Made by a program: the position numbers and the translations under genes | From: Hemerocallis citrina | Lineage: Eukaryota; Streptophyta; Magnoliopsida; Asparagales; Asphodelaceae | Direction: 5' to 3' | Assembly (NCBI GenBank): GCA_017893485.1 | Contig: CM030360.1 | Coordinates: forward strand, 1,518,501-1,582,500 | DNA length: 64,000 nucleotides | Part shown: positions 50,486-61,481 of the stretch, one piece after another | How positions within the stretch are numbered: position 1 is the first letter of the stretch | Layout: every line of letters begins with the position of its first letter | Notes under the pieces: generated by a model | What the model saw: the letters and a program-made list of their open reading frames with translations, nothing else | Told to the model about the DNA's origin: nothing | Database searches by the model: none

Positions 50486-50981
50486 TTTCTTCTTCTTTCT
50501 CCCCTTCTTTAGTTTTATTTAAAAAGCGGGGGATTATTTTTTAAAGAAAATGATTATAAAAAATATTTTCTCTTTTTTTTTTTTTTTTTTTTTAGGAAAC
50601 TTTAGGGTTCTGGAAAAATCTCAAGGTTTATTAGGAGTAGGATGATTTTAGGGAGAGAGAGAGAGAGAGTTAAAGAGGTGAATGAAGGGAAGGGAACCAT
50701 AACCAAGTTGCAGAACGGGAAATGCAACGTGTGCGGTGGCGAGGTGCATGGAGTCGATGAGGCAACTCTATACTTACTCACTGGGTCCCACCCTCACCCC
50801 CTCTTTTTTACTCTTTTAGACTTTTGCGTATATAGATAGATAGAGGCGTCGTTTTCTACACACGCAGACTCTGAATCTTTCTACACGACTCGGACTCTGA
50901 ATCAGCATGTGCACGACGGTGGGTGGACTGCCTCTATTTTTTTATTTATTTTTATTTTATTATAACAGGGTATAATCCCAA
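50486..50981 (-). promoter_or_regulatory. SBE2 proximal promoter and 5' leader
   Basis: About 500 bp between the start codon and the upstream MITE. On the minus strand a TATA-like CTATATACG lies at about 50830-50838, some 345 bases from the ATG. The leader contains an A-rich tract (T17 on the plus strand around 50572-50594) and a (GA)n run at 50655-50671. I could not place the transcription start. A leader intron is possible. Confidence 0.45.
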
Positions 50982-51592
50982 GAGCATTGTAGTCGTTCGG
51001 TATTTTGTCAAATTTTTCAAAATTTGACAAAAGTAGTACTGCTGTCGTTGGCCATTTATCCAAATTTTTTATATTTGGTGAACAGTAAACTGTCAAATAT
51101 GGCAGACAATTTGAGATTTTGAAAAATATAGCAAACGAAAGACGATTTATTGTCTGTTACATCGGACGAAAGAAGAAAAAATTCGTCGGAGATATTTTTA
51201 TTATTCTGAAAAGTATCGGACGAAAATTGATTTTCCGTCCCAAAACAAAAAAAATAATAAAAAATCGAAGGACGGGAAAAGATTTCCCGTCCTATCGAAA
51301 AGTTACAAAAAAAACCAAACCTCCTCATTCCTAGGACAGGGAAAGGTTTCCCGTCCCAGACTATTTTGATTTTTTTTTTTAATGGATGGACAATAATTCT
51401 TTTCCTGTCCGTTCGAATATTTTTTTTTTATTTTATTTTTTTTTACTTCAGATGAAAAATCGTCTTTCGTCTGATAATTTGAAATTTTCGCAGACCCATT
51501 TTTTTGGCAAAAACGACTAGAGTGCAAACCCATTTTTCCCATTTCTCTTTGTCAAATACCCAAAATTTGGCTCAAGACGACTACAAGTGCTC
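50982..51592. mobile_element. MITE with six internal hairpins, upstream of SBE2
   Basis: 611 bp. The ends are GAGCATTGTAGTCGTTCGG and, on the other strand, GAGCACTTGTAGTCGTCTTG. The flanks are CAA on the left and TAA on the right, a near-match to a 3-bp target. The ends and a subterminal copy (gctgtcgttggccatttatcc) resemble the MITE at 5304-5845. The interior holds palindromes at 51163-51189, 51218-51240, 51270-51292, 51334-51356, 51388-51410 and 51449-51473, several with perfect GGACGGGAAA-type arms. No coding capacity. Confidence 0.7.
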
Positions 51593-51661
51593 TAAGAATT
51601 CCATTTCCAACCAAAATACTATAAAAATGAAAATATAGTTTATACAAATAAAGTACATCTA

Positions 51662-52483
51662 AATATGTAAAGAGGAAAGTATCATTTGGGGGGCTAAGGT
51701 ATCCCTGAAGGTCAAAGTCTTCTGGTGGTTAGCACGCAACAATGCGATTCTTTCCAAAGTAAACCTTAGGAAGAGAAACACGCAAATAGATGTCACGTGC
51801 GGAGAATGTCTAAGAGCGGAAAAGGATGTCAACCACATACTCTTCCGATGCCCAAAGGCTATACTAACTTGGGAAGTAGTGTGTAGGGGATTTGGGTGTG
51901 TACGACGCCCGAATTCGACTTCGGACATATGGGGGACATTAAGAGAGGATAACATTAGAATAGTTGACAAAAAGGCTTGGGACAGAGCAACCGCGGCGTC
52001 TTTGTGGAACCTACGGCTAGAACGCAATGATTTAATATTCCGCAATACTTCTTATAGATTTTCAACCTCAATGCATAAAATTTTCCTGTTTATTCATGAC
52101 TGGACAAGGGCAGAGGAGGCGAGGAAGAAGATGAAGAACAATGAAGGGGAATAGCCAAGGAAAGCAAGGAGGAGGGGACCGTGCATCACATAGCTGGGAG
52201 GTGACGCCCGTAGTTGCTTTGTAGTCCTATTTGTGGGGCAGGCAGGTCATAGCAACAATTGGCAAGTGGAGAAAGAGTGATTGTTCAAAGAAGCGAGGAC
52301 TTAGATGTGATCTTTCGTTTTCCTATGTATCCAGTTGATGTTTTACTCTTGTATGTAGATGTTTTAGACAGTTTTAGACGCGAGTCGCGTCTACTTTTGT
52401 TACTGTCCTATGTGTTATTTGATCTACTTTGTTTCGTTAACATATCATTAATAAAACGATGGCAGGACCATCTTTATTCTCAA
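51662..52483 (+). mobile_element. 5'-truncated LINE tail upstream of SBE2
   Basis: Flanked by a 12-bp duplication, aaagtacatcta (51650-51661, 52484-52495). It carries only the zinc-binding RT domain: VKVFWWLARNNAILSKVNLR, CGECLRAEKDVNHILFRCPK, SLWNLRLERNDLIF, then a short 3' end with tctcaaa. The parent protein is L1-type. It has an in-frame stop near 51700. Confidence 0.85.
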
Positions 52484-52495
52484 AAAGTACATCTA

Positions 52496-53121
52496 TCACA
52501 AACAAGAGTATAATGAAGCACAAAGTCACATTAAACAAAATAACATCCAAATGGAGAGATAGTACCATAACAGAGAAAAATAACATATTAGCAAAACAAG
52601 AACCCAATATATCAAAATATCAGTCTTCAAGGATCTTAAACCACCAAATGATGTCCAGCATTTGTTATCTCATTTATTTTGTATGCAGCTTTGAGAGAAG
52701 CCGCTAGAAGAATCACTGAGATGTACTCCTGTTGATGAGGGGTCAATGCAGTAATAGAATCCAGAGTTGTAGAGATAGGATCAACAACTTCAGCAACGTC
52801 AACACCCTCTACAGTATCAATGATATTAACAGCAAAGTTATCAGCAACTGCTTCTGCATCCACTATAGCATTTTCTTCGACATTCACATTGTCAACAGCA
52901 TCAAGAATAATTGTAATATCATTAATTTCTTTCATTCCAAATTGCTCAAATAAAAGCTATCATAATATTATCCTATTGACTATTGTAATCTAAATCTAAG
53001 TTTAATCCTTTTCTTTCTCAAAACACTTCTCCAGGATTTAATAGAAAAGAGGGATCCTTTAACTTTTCACGCTTTACACTTTTACACGCATGTAAGTAGA
53101 CTGCCTCAACTTTTTGCTTTG
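52496..53121. other. non-coding upstream sequence containing one small minus-strand frame
   Basis: AT-rich sequence between the LINE tail and the copia element. Its only notable content is the 99-codon frame at 52636-52935. Confidence 0.4.
52636..52935 (-). CDS. small acidic protein or LINE-tail fragment, 99 aa
   Basis: Starts MKEINDITIILDAVDN, is rich in Asp/Glu/Val/Ala, and ends with a block TPHQQEYISVILLAASLKAA followed by YKINE. That block lines up with [20 protein letters not shown] in the acidic C-terminal tail of the LINE at 6398-9083. It may be a remnant of a related LINE in minus orientation, or of a host gene from which the LINE tail was taken. I do not recognise a function. No target duplication was found. 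Confidence 0.35.
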   Translation of the reverse strand: MKEINDITIILDAVDNVNVEENAIVDAEAVADNFAVNIIDTVEGVDVAEVVDPISTTLDSITALTPHQQEYISVILLAASLKAAYKINEITNAGHHLVV

Positions 53122-53360
53122 TGTTATAAATAAATTATTAAGTGTGAATTGTCTATTGAACTCCCCCCCCCCACCACTACATTCATTCATATTTATTCAT
53201 ATGTAATAATTATGTAATTGTCTCTTTGTATTCTTTGTAAGCCTATAAATAGGCCATTGGGTGAATCATTTGTATGGAGATGAAAAACCTATGAATGGGA
53301 ATAATCTTCTTTCCTCTCGTTTCTATTTCCTTTATTTATTGTTTCTATTATTTTACAACA
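53122..53360 (+). repeat. 5' LTR of the copia element (239 bp)
   Basis: Begins TGTTATAAATAAATT and ends TTTTACAACA. It contains gcctataaataggcc, a palindromic TATA box, at about 53240. It differs from the 3' copy mainly by a deletion of about 20 bases near 53165, where the C run lies. Confidence 0.92.
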
Positions 53361-53375
53361 CGTTATCAGCACGAG

Positions 53376-56300
53376 TCTCTACCTTTCGAGTCTCAAGTTC
53401 ATCCGAAGAAAAAGAAAAATGTTTGGTCTTATATATGTAAGTATGTTAATCTCGAGTTCATCTTATTATTTTTTTTTTTACTTTTGATCATTTCCTTAAG
53501 GTCAATATAACTTAGTATGCTCTACACTCGCCATTTTTTATGGATTTTGTGTATCAGAAAAGTTATATTTTGATCTCGTCTTTTTATTTCTAATTATGCA
53601 TATAATTTCATTATGTTCTTATTTTTCAAAACTCTTGATAATAACCAGCAAGAATTACTTGTCATGAGTTTTGGATGTTGAAATTCATTTGAATACCGAA
53701 AGTCTCAAAGAGATAATTGATGGATTCAAAGAATCATCGAAATGAGATCATACGAAAGCTATAATTTTCTTTTGTCACAATCTCCCTGAAGGAGTGAAAG
53801 ATGATTGTATCAAAATCAATGATCCTGAAGATCTCTTGAAAATTAAATAAAATATTGTTCATCTAGCAAAAAGAATTATGTGAGAATTTGATATATCAAA
53901 ATTAAAGATCCCGAAGATCTCTCGAAATGAAGAAAATATTGTTTGTATAATAACAATACAATGAGTATGAATTGATGGCGATCCTGTAGGTCTAAATATG
54001 CATAACTGTGGATAACTATAAATGTATGGAAAATGACGATTTTGTCTTATATATTGGACATGCTCCATTCCCCGAAGTGAATGTGATGCTATATAATTGT
54101 TCTGGTGATTTTAGCCATGAAGGTACCCATCATCGTGGCCATAGATGTGGACTTGGATAATGAAAAGAAAATAAAATGTATAAACAATCCATCATTGGCG
54201 CATGATGCAAGACCATCAGTCGCGTACCTGTAGTACGGTAACGTATTTTGTTGATCTATATCAAGAATCATTAAAGAATAAAGGAAAGAATTAACTGATG
54301 GTCATAACCTCAATGATATGATATACTTAAAGGTGGCAGATTTCTCTGTCCATTCTGAAGATGGAAGTGATAATCACCAGAAGTGATAAATATACTATCC
54401 TGAAGATAAAAAATCGTGATCAGCAGAAGTGATCAAAATGATTTATCATTTCAAGTTACTTTATTTATAAGTTTTGTTTTTGTTTTTCATGTCTATTATG
54501 AGTTATGATAATATTCTGTTTATTTAAGTTTAATTTTATCATATATGCTTGATATATTGCTTTACAAGTTTGTTTATTTTCTTTTTTTTAATTATTTTTT
54601 ACATGTATAAATTCAAGATTCAAGTTGGGACAAATGTCTTGAAGACATTATTACCACACACACTCTATAATACATATTCTCTCATTTGAGATATGATGAA
54701 GCACATACCAATATTATATAAATTTATATGGTTGTGTGAAATTAGAAATCTTGAAGAGTTAAATTTCTAATTCCATGATGCCTGAAGGCACAAAATTCAG
54801 AATTCAAAAATACACCATTTTCTCTAAAGTCCTGATAAATTTGTTCAGATATAAGATTACGAATGAACAAGGTATATGTGTTACCTTAAGTATGACAATC
54901 AAAAGGTGTGTGTTGCAAAGTTTACTCCACTTTATGATCTGGATTGTATTATACATATATAAGAATGGTTAAATCATATCACAGTAAACCCGAAATTTAC
55001 TGATATTGTAAACCATAAGTTTACAAAGATGGTTAAGGTTTGGCATGACCGGTTAGACCATCCCTATTCATTACTGATGCGAAAATAATTGAGAATTCAT
55101 GTGGCAATCCATTGAAAAACCAGAAGATTTTTCAAATACGAATACATTGAATTATGAGAGCTATGATTATGAAATCTAATCTCTCTGTTTGGACCTGGGG
55201 ACATGCCGTTTTGTACTCATCACAACTTACATGCATCCGGCCAACCAATTATAATCATTATTCCCCCGATAATTGGTTCATGGTCAGGAACCACATATTT
55301 TCCATTTATGAATTTATCCACCACAACACGTAATAAAAAATAAAAAGGGGGGGGGGGGGACCTGAGAGAAGAATGGGAATATATGCTGGGAATTTCCAAG
55401 GTTTGCAGATTGTCACTTTAATTTCCAACATCACGGGGAGGAAATAAATATTTGGAAAAAGAAATATAATGGAATTATCATTGAGAGTTTTAATCCTCGA
55501 GTAAATTAGTTTGAATCAAAATTTTAAAGAATAATTCAATTGCAAGATAATGTCAATTAACTGCCAGACATTTACTGACCAAATCTTATTTCCAACTGAT
55601 AACGCTCCAATCAGAATTGGTATTCCTGAAGGATTACCCATAATTACTAGTGAGTCTAAGGCACGCCTGAAGCGTGGTAGATCACTTGGTTCCAAAGAAA
55701 ATTATAAACATCCTCGAAAAAATAAGGAGCAAATAAAAATGATGGTCGAAACAAGGATGTCTCTACAGAAGAGACCGTTTATTTAGTTAATAATAAAGAG
55801 AATCATCAGGTACCTGAAATGAATAAGAATAAAGAGATCTCGATTAACTATGTCATTACGGGAAGAAGATGGAACCAATTTAAAAATAATTGTCGACAAT
55901 GTTTTGTATAAAATATAGCTTGCGATAGTATGAATAAAACGAAGATCGTGAATCTATATCTATGGGAGAGTGTAGAAATAAAATAAAATTGGCCAAAAAA
56001 TGGAAAGAGGCAATCAAGTTTAAATTAGACTCATTTGCAAAAGTAGGGATTATAGTCCAAACACCAATGAATAAAATGATATTACTATATATATAACACG
56101 GCTTGTTGCAATAGGTGTTACCCAAATGCCTGGTGTTGATTATGAAAAAAAATATTCTCTTGTGGTGGATATAATAAGTCTGGCAGTACATGAATATTTG
56201 AAAACGTGCCTCATAGATGTGATCACAAACTATCTGTATGGTTTGTATTACCATGACATAAATATGAAAACTATCTGAAGGATTTAAAGTGCCAGAAGCA

Positions 56301-57550
56301 CAAAATAACTATTCCCGAGAAGTTTAATCAATAAAGTGAAACAAAGCATTGTATGGATTAAAACAATCGGAAGAAAATGTAATATAACCATCTTAGTGAG
56401 TTTTCGATAAAGGGGACCATAATAATGGTCATATAAGCTCACATATATTTATTAAATATTCAAGGTCAAAGTCTGTTGGAACTCCTGAAGAGTTGTACAA
56501 GCCGTGCAATGTTTAAATAAATATCTTAAGACAAGAAGACCTTGGATAAGCAAATTTCTTCTTTTGACATCATTTGCCGGGCAATGTTTAAAGAAATATC
56601 TTAAGACGAAAAAGACCTCGGATAAGCAAATTTCTTATTTTGTCATCATTTTTGTTTTCTGGTTTTTCAAATTAAACATTTGAAAGGCATTGGAATTGCT
56701 TGGTCCTGGAGTACCATTTCTTAGTGCAATATCAGTTTTGAAGCACTAATATATGTTATCAATAATAAATATTATGATATGCCTTATGTGGTTGGTTTAC
56801 TAGTAAGATGAAGTTCCCCGCCAACTCGAAGTCATTGGACTGGTATGAAAGATAACTTCGAGGGACCATGGATATGGGATTATATTATTCTAATTTGTCC
56901 TTATCAGTTTTGATTGGTTATGCAAATGTAGAGTATTTATCATATCATTATAAAGCCAGATATCAATCAAGAGATATTGGCTCCATGCGAGGCAAGTCAT
57001 AGATGTGTTTGTTTGATCGGTTAACTTCTCAATATATTTGGAGAACGTGTCCCTCAATCGATCAAGAAGTACTCACAACGTTATTCGAAGATAATACAGC
57101 TTTAAAGCTCAATAAAAGGAGGGTTACATCAAAGGCGATCAGCCGAAACATATTTCACCAGAAATTCTTCTTCACTCATGTTTCAATTAAAAGGGTGAAA
57201 TCATTGTTAGCCAAATAGAATCAAGCGACAATCCAAAAGATTGCTCGCTATGACCCTATCACCCCAACTTTTGGAAAGGATGGTAGTATTGATCGAGATT
57301 CGAGATACGACTTTTGAAAGTCCTAATCAGATGATCTCATCAGGGGGAGAGATGATATGCACTGCACTTTTTTCCCCTTCACCAAGTTTTGTCCCACTGG
57401 GTTTTCTTGGTAAGGTTTTTAACGAGGTAGCATCTTCATTGCATATCATTGTTAAATATTATGTACACTTTTCCTTCACTAGGGTTTTTCCCATTTGGGT
57501 TTTACCTAGTAAGGTTTTAACGAGGTATATTCTTATTTATATTCAATAGA
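53376..57550 (+). pseudogene. copia gag-pol remnant
   Basis: Scattered blocks: a gag-like part near 53640-54060, an integrase-like NYNHY(Y/S)PDNWF patch near 55240, a GLPI-T-ESKARLKRGR(P/S)-GSK-type linker at 55615-55720 typical between integrase and RT, RT traces (KYSPVVDIIS, ITNYLYG) near 56150-56240, and RNase H at 57003-57218 (RLTSQYIWRTC, LFEDNTA, FFTHV). Frequent stops. Confidence 0.7.
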
Positions 57551-57564
57551 CATTCAAAGGGGAG

Positions 57565-57824
57565 TGTTATAAATAAATTATTAAGTGTGAATTGTCTATT
57601 GAACTCTCCCCCACTCTTTCCACATTCTCCACAACCACCACTACATTCATTCATATTTATTCATATGTAATAATTATGTAATTTTCTCTTTGTATTATTT
57701 GTAAGCCTATAAATAGGCCATTGGGTGAATCATTTGTATGGAGATGAAAAACCTATGAATGAGAATAATCTTCTTTCCTCTCGTTTCTATTTCCTTTGTT
57801 TATTGTTTCTATTATTTTACAACA
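57565..57824 (+). repeat. 3' LTR of the copia element (260 bp)
   Basis: Begins TGTTATAAATAAATT and ends TTTTACAACA. It retains the tctttccacattctcc segment missing from the 5' copy. Confidence 0.92.
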
Positions 57825-57829
57825 CTTTG

Positions 57830-57983
57830 CTTTTTTAGTCTATTTTTTTCCTTCAGCTGACCCAACTACAAATTACTAATCAAGCAAGAATATCATTTCT
57901 TTTCCCCTTTGATCCCAATTTTAGATTCCCCATTTAACTCTCATTCACTCCTTCAAATACAAAAAATAAAACAAATGGACCGA
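57830..57983. other. spacer between copia and Tat element 2
   Basis: A T/A-rich stretch with no recognisable feature. Confidence 0.4.
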
Positions 57984-58462
57984 TGTTGCTTGTTTTCTCG
58001 GATGTGGAGGAGCAACAGGTGTGAGTTCTTGTAATTTGTATAGTGGAAGGAACTGATCTCGATCGTGGCTCAGGTCAGATCCATGATCTCGGCTCGGATG
58101 CTGGCTGGAAGCTCGGTAGAGGAGCCGGAAGCTCGGTCGGTCGGAGTACCTACAAAAGGGCTAGAAACACCAGGAGAAGTCCCGGCGATAGGCCCTCCGA
58201 CGATCTAGTCAATCACTGGAGTAGCAACAGTAATTAGGGTTCAGGTGGAGAAAGATGGATTACCTTCTAAATGGAGGAGGGGTCTGGTATTTATAGGCAG
58301 TGGTAAACAGGTCTGGGACCATAACCGGTCGGGTCGGACCCGTTTGCCTATGAGCCTGATTTGGCAGAAGCCTGTTGGACCTGCTGACCTGATGATCTAG
58401 GATGAGCAAAATCTGAGGAGATCTGATGGCCCTGATTAGGCCACATCATCTATACCACATCA
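57984..58462 (-). repeat. LTR of Tat element 2
   Basis: Homologous in reverse to the solo LTR at 49547-50011: shared are gcaacaggtgtgagtt (left), gggcc/ggccctccgacgatctag, the TATA box at 58286-58295 (tatttatagg) and the ccacatca end. The right boundary could be 58448 or 58462 because ccacatca occurs twice. The left boundary could be 57981 if its first base has mutated. Confidence 0.75.
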
Positions 58463-58589
58463 TAAGTCACCCCACTCCTAGAGGGCTATGTAGGTCAGTC
58501 ATGTAGGAGTAGTTTGTCTCTGTTGGAAGAGCGGACGAACGTATTTGGCGAAGATTAGTTGTTAAGTCCCTGAGAAGTGTTTGGAGTTT

Positions 58590-59690
58590 TTCTGAGTCGA
58601 TCGCAATACAGGCCGAAGGCCAAGGGCCGAGCTTGGGGCAGGTGTCGAGCATCGATCCCGTGGGGTCGGCGCTGAGCGTGTAGCATGGAGGATCTGCTCT
58701 GAGCATTTCTGAGCGAAGCATTTCCGAGAGGAACTAGGTTGGTGCGCGAGGCCCATGCCAAGCTCCAAGCTCTGAGAGTCAGCGTCGAGCGCCTCGAGCG
58801 AGGTATTCTTGATGAGATGCTAAGTGGGTGCTCGCAGTCACTACCGAGCTCCGAGCTAAGAGGGTCGGCTCTGAGTGCCTCGAGCGAGGCATTTAGCGAG
58901 AGTAGCTGACTGGGTGCTCGAAGTCACTGCCGAGCACCGAGCTAAGAGTGTCGGCTCAGAGCGCCTCGAGTGAGGCTTTTTGTAAAGGAAGCCGAGTGGG
59001 TGCTCGAAGTCATAGTCGAGCTCCGAGCATGGTGGGTCGGCTCCGAGCACCCCAGAGTGAAGCTTGTTGTGAAGGAAGCTGAGTGGGTGCTCGAAGTCAT
59101 AGCCGAGCTCCAAGCTTGGAGGGTTGGCTCCGAGCACCTCGAGTGAGACACTCAATCGAGAGTAGATGAATGGGTGCTCGAAGTCACTTCCGAGCTCCGA
59201 GCTAAAGGTGTCGGCTCGGAGCGCCTCGAGTGAGGCTTTTTTGTGAAGGAAGATGAGTGGGTGCTCGAAGTCATAGTCGAGCTCCGAGCTTGGTGAGTCG
59301 GCTCCGAGCGCCCTGAGTGAAGCTTGTTCTGAAGGAAGCTAAGTGGGTGCTCGAAGTCATAACCGAGCTCCGAGCTTGGAGGGTTGGCTCCGAGCGCCTC
59401 GAGTGAGGCTTTTTTTTAGGGAAGCTGGGTGGATGCTCGAAGTCAAAACTGAGCTCCGAGCTAAGAGTGTCGGCTCGGAGTGCCTCGAGTGAGGCACTCA
59501 ATCGAGAGTAGCTAAATGGGTGCTTGAAGTCACTGCCGAGCTCCGAGCTAAGAGGGTTGGCTCCGAGCTCCATGAGAGAGGCATTTTGTGAAGGAAGCTG
59601 AGTGGATGCTCGAAGTCATAACCGAGCTCCAAGCTTGGAGGGTCGGCTCCGAGCACCCTGAATGAGGCTTTTTGTGAGGGAAGCTGGGTG
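58590..59690. repeat. tandem repeats A of Tat element 2 (about 87-bp units)
   Basis: About 10-12 units. The core gtgggtgctcgaagtca recurs at about 58913, 59001, 59088, 59175, 59262, 59348 and 59434, a period of 86-88 bases. Each unit contains ccgagctccgagct and a cctcgagtgaggc palindrome-like segment. Confidence 0.9.
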
Positions 59691-60105
59691 TGTAACGCCC
59701 CTGCCCCAAACTCGGATAATTTTATATAATTTATTAGACAAATTATTTATAGTATAGTATAATTGCCCACCACAGGCTTCCTCTCAAAAGGTGGTTAACC
59801 GAATTGGTGACTCTTGATCATAGGCTATTATATTTATAGTTATTTAATCTAGTTGCATTCCCGATGTGGGACTTTTTCTCACATTCTCCCTCTTACCTCT
59901 CACGCTGACGTCACCTAGAAGGGAGGGGCGGGCCCTCCCCATTGCCACATCGCGTTCAGAGAACTAGAGCGCCTCTCTCTACCTGCGTGTGGGCCCCTCC
60001 GTGCTGACGTCATCGCTGACGTCAGCAGTCAAAACACCTGTTGCAGCACGTAGGCCCCCACCATCTCTTCAATTTATTTACAATTCATGCCACTCTCCTC
60101 TTTTA

Positions 60106-60175
<70 letters not shown>

Positions 60176-60198
60176 TTTTGAAATTACGAGATGTTACA
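59691..60198. mobile_element. solo LTR inserted in the tandem repeats (508 bp)
   Basis: Begins TGTAACGCCCCTGCC and ends GAGATGTTACA, flanked by the perfect 5-bp duplication gggtg (59686-59690, 60199-60203). It carries a (TG)n run at about 60117-60173. TGTAACGCCC ... TTACA ends are common in plant retroelement LTRs. Lineage not assigned. Confidence 0.88.
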
Positions 60199-60203
60199 GG
60201 GTG

Positions 60204-61170
60204 GAAGCTCAAAGTCTATACCGAGCGTCGAGCAAGCAGCCTTGAGCTTGTAAGGCAATTTTGATGAGAAAGCTAGGTGGGTGCTCGAAGTCTATACCGA
60301 GCGTCGAGCCAGCAGCCTTGTTTTAAGGCAATTTTGATTAGAAAGCTAGGTGGGTGCTCGAAGTCTATGTCGAGTGTCGAGCCAGCAGCCTTGCTTTTGA
60401 GGCAATTTTGATGAGAAAGCTAGGTGGGTGCTCGAAGCTGCCGAGTGTCGAGCTAGCAGCCTTGAGCTTGTGAGGCAACTTTTATGAGAAAGCAAGGTGG
60501 GTGCTCGACGTCTATGCCGAGCGTCGAGCCAGTAGCCTTGAGCTTGTAAGGCAATTTTGATGAGAAAGCTAGGTGCATACTTGAAGTCTATGCTGAGCTT
60601 CGAGCTAGCAGCCTTGAGCTTATGAGGCAATTTTGATGAAAAAGCTAGGTGGGTACGCGAAGTCTATGCCGAGCATCGGGCCAGCAGTCTTGAGCTTGTG
60701 AGGCAATTTTGATGATAAAACTAAGTGGGTGCTCAACGCCTATGCCGAGCATCGAGCCAGCAACCTTGAGCTTTTGAGGCAATTTAGATGAGAAAGCTAG
60801 GTGGATGCTCGAAGTCTATGCCGAGCATCGAACCAGCAGCCTTTAGCTTGTGAGGCAATTTAGATGAGAAAGTTAGGTGGGTGCTCGAAGTATATGACGA
60901 GCATCAAGTCAGCATCCTTGAGCTTGTGAGGCAATTTTGATGATAAAGCTAGGTGGGTGCTCAAATTCTATGCCGAACATCGAGCCAACAGCCTTGAGCT
61001 TGTGAGGCAATTTTGATGAGAAAGCTAGGTGGGTGCTCGAAGTCTATGTCGAGCATCGAGCCAGCAGCCTTGAGCTTGTGAGGCAATTTTGATGAGAAAG
61101 CTAGGTGGGTGCTCGACGTCTATGCCAAGAGTCGAGCCAGCAGCCTTGAGCTTGAGAGGCAATTTCCTAG
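60204..61170. repeat. tandem repeats B of Tat element 2 (about 75-bp units)
   Basis: About 13 units with the core aaagctaggtgggtgctcg, then tctatgccgagcatcgagcc, then agcagccttgagcttgtgag. Period about 74-79. It shares ggtgggtgctcgaagt with block A, so the two blocks come from one ancestral unit that changed length. Confidence 0.9.
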
Positions 61171-61328
61171 CCAGGAGTGTGGTTCGCCGTTTAGTGTGTC
61201 CGAGGTGTACGCCGAGCTTCGAGCGTTTAGGTCTTGGGGATTTAGTCCATCTGTGGACCAATAAGGTGGTGACACGTGCAAATGATGATGTTACGTTTTT
61301 TGCGGAATTCGAGGAGTCGCTGGTTTTG

Positions 61329-61337
61329 CTATATATC
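61329..61337 (+). promoter_or_regulatory. TATA box of the antisense gene, Tat element 2
   Basis: ctatatatc followed by a C/T-rich start region, 145 bases ahead of the ATG at 61482. It matches the position of the element 1 box. Confidence 0.5.
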
Positions 61338-61481
61338 CCCCACCCCTCTCCTCATTTCTCACAATAGCTTTCTTTCTCCAAATTTCCAATCTTCCCTCCT
61401 AGCGCTGTTCAGTCACCTGCGGCGATTTCTCTGACTACCTCCCTCATACTTCGAACAAGTTAGTTAGTTTTATTTTTGAAC

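Larger units (their letters stand above)
53122..57824 (+). mobile_element. Ty1/copia retrotransposon, decayed, 4.7 kb
   Basis: LTRs at 53122-53360 and 57565-57824, flanked by the 5-bp duplication ctttg (53117-53121, 57825-57829). The primer site cgttatcagcacgag follows the 5' LTR and the purine tract caaaggggag precedes the 3' LTR. The interior carries gag, integrase, RT and RNase H traces in copia order, so cut by stops and frameshifts that only short pieces stay open. Non-functional. Confidence 0.9.

Noticed and set aside
58467..61261. Minus-strand frames in the Tat element 2 repeats
   Set aside because: They repeat the same peptide every 25-29 residues and come from the tandem units.
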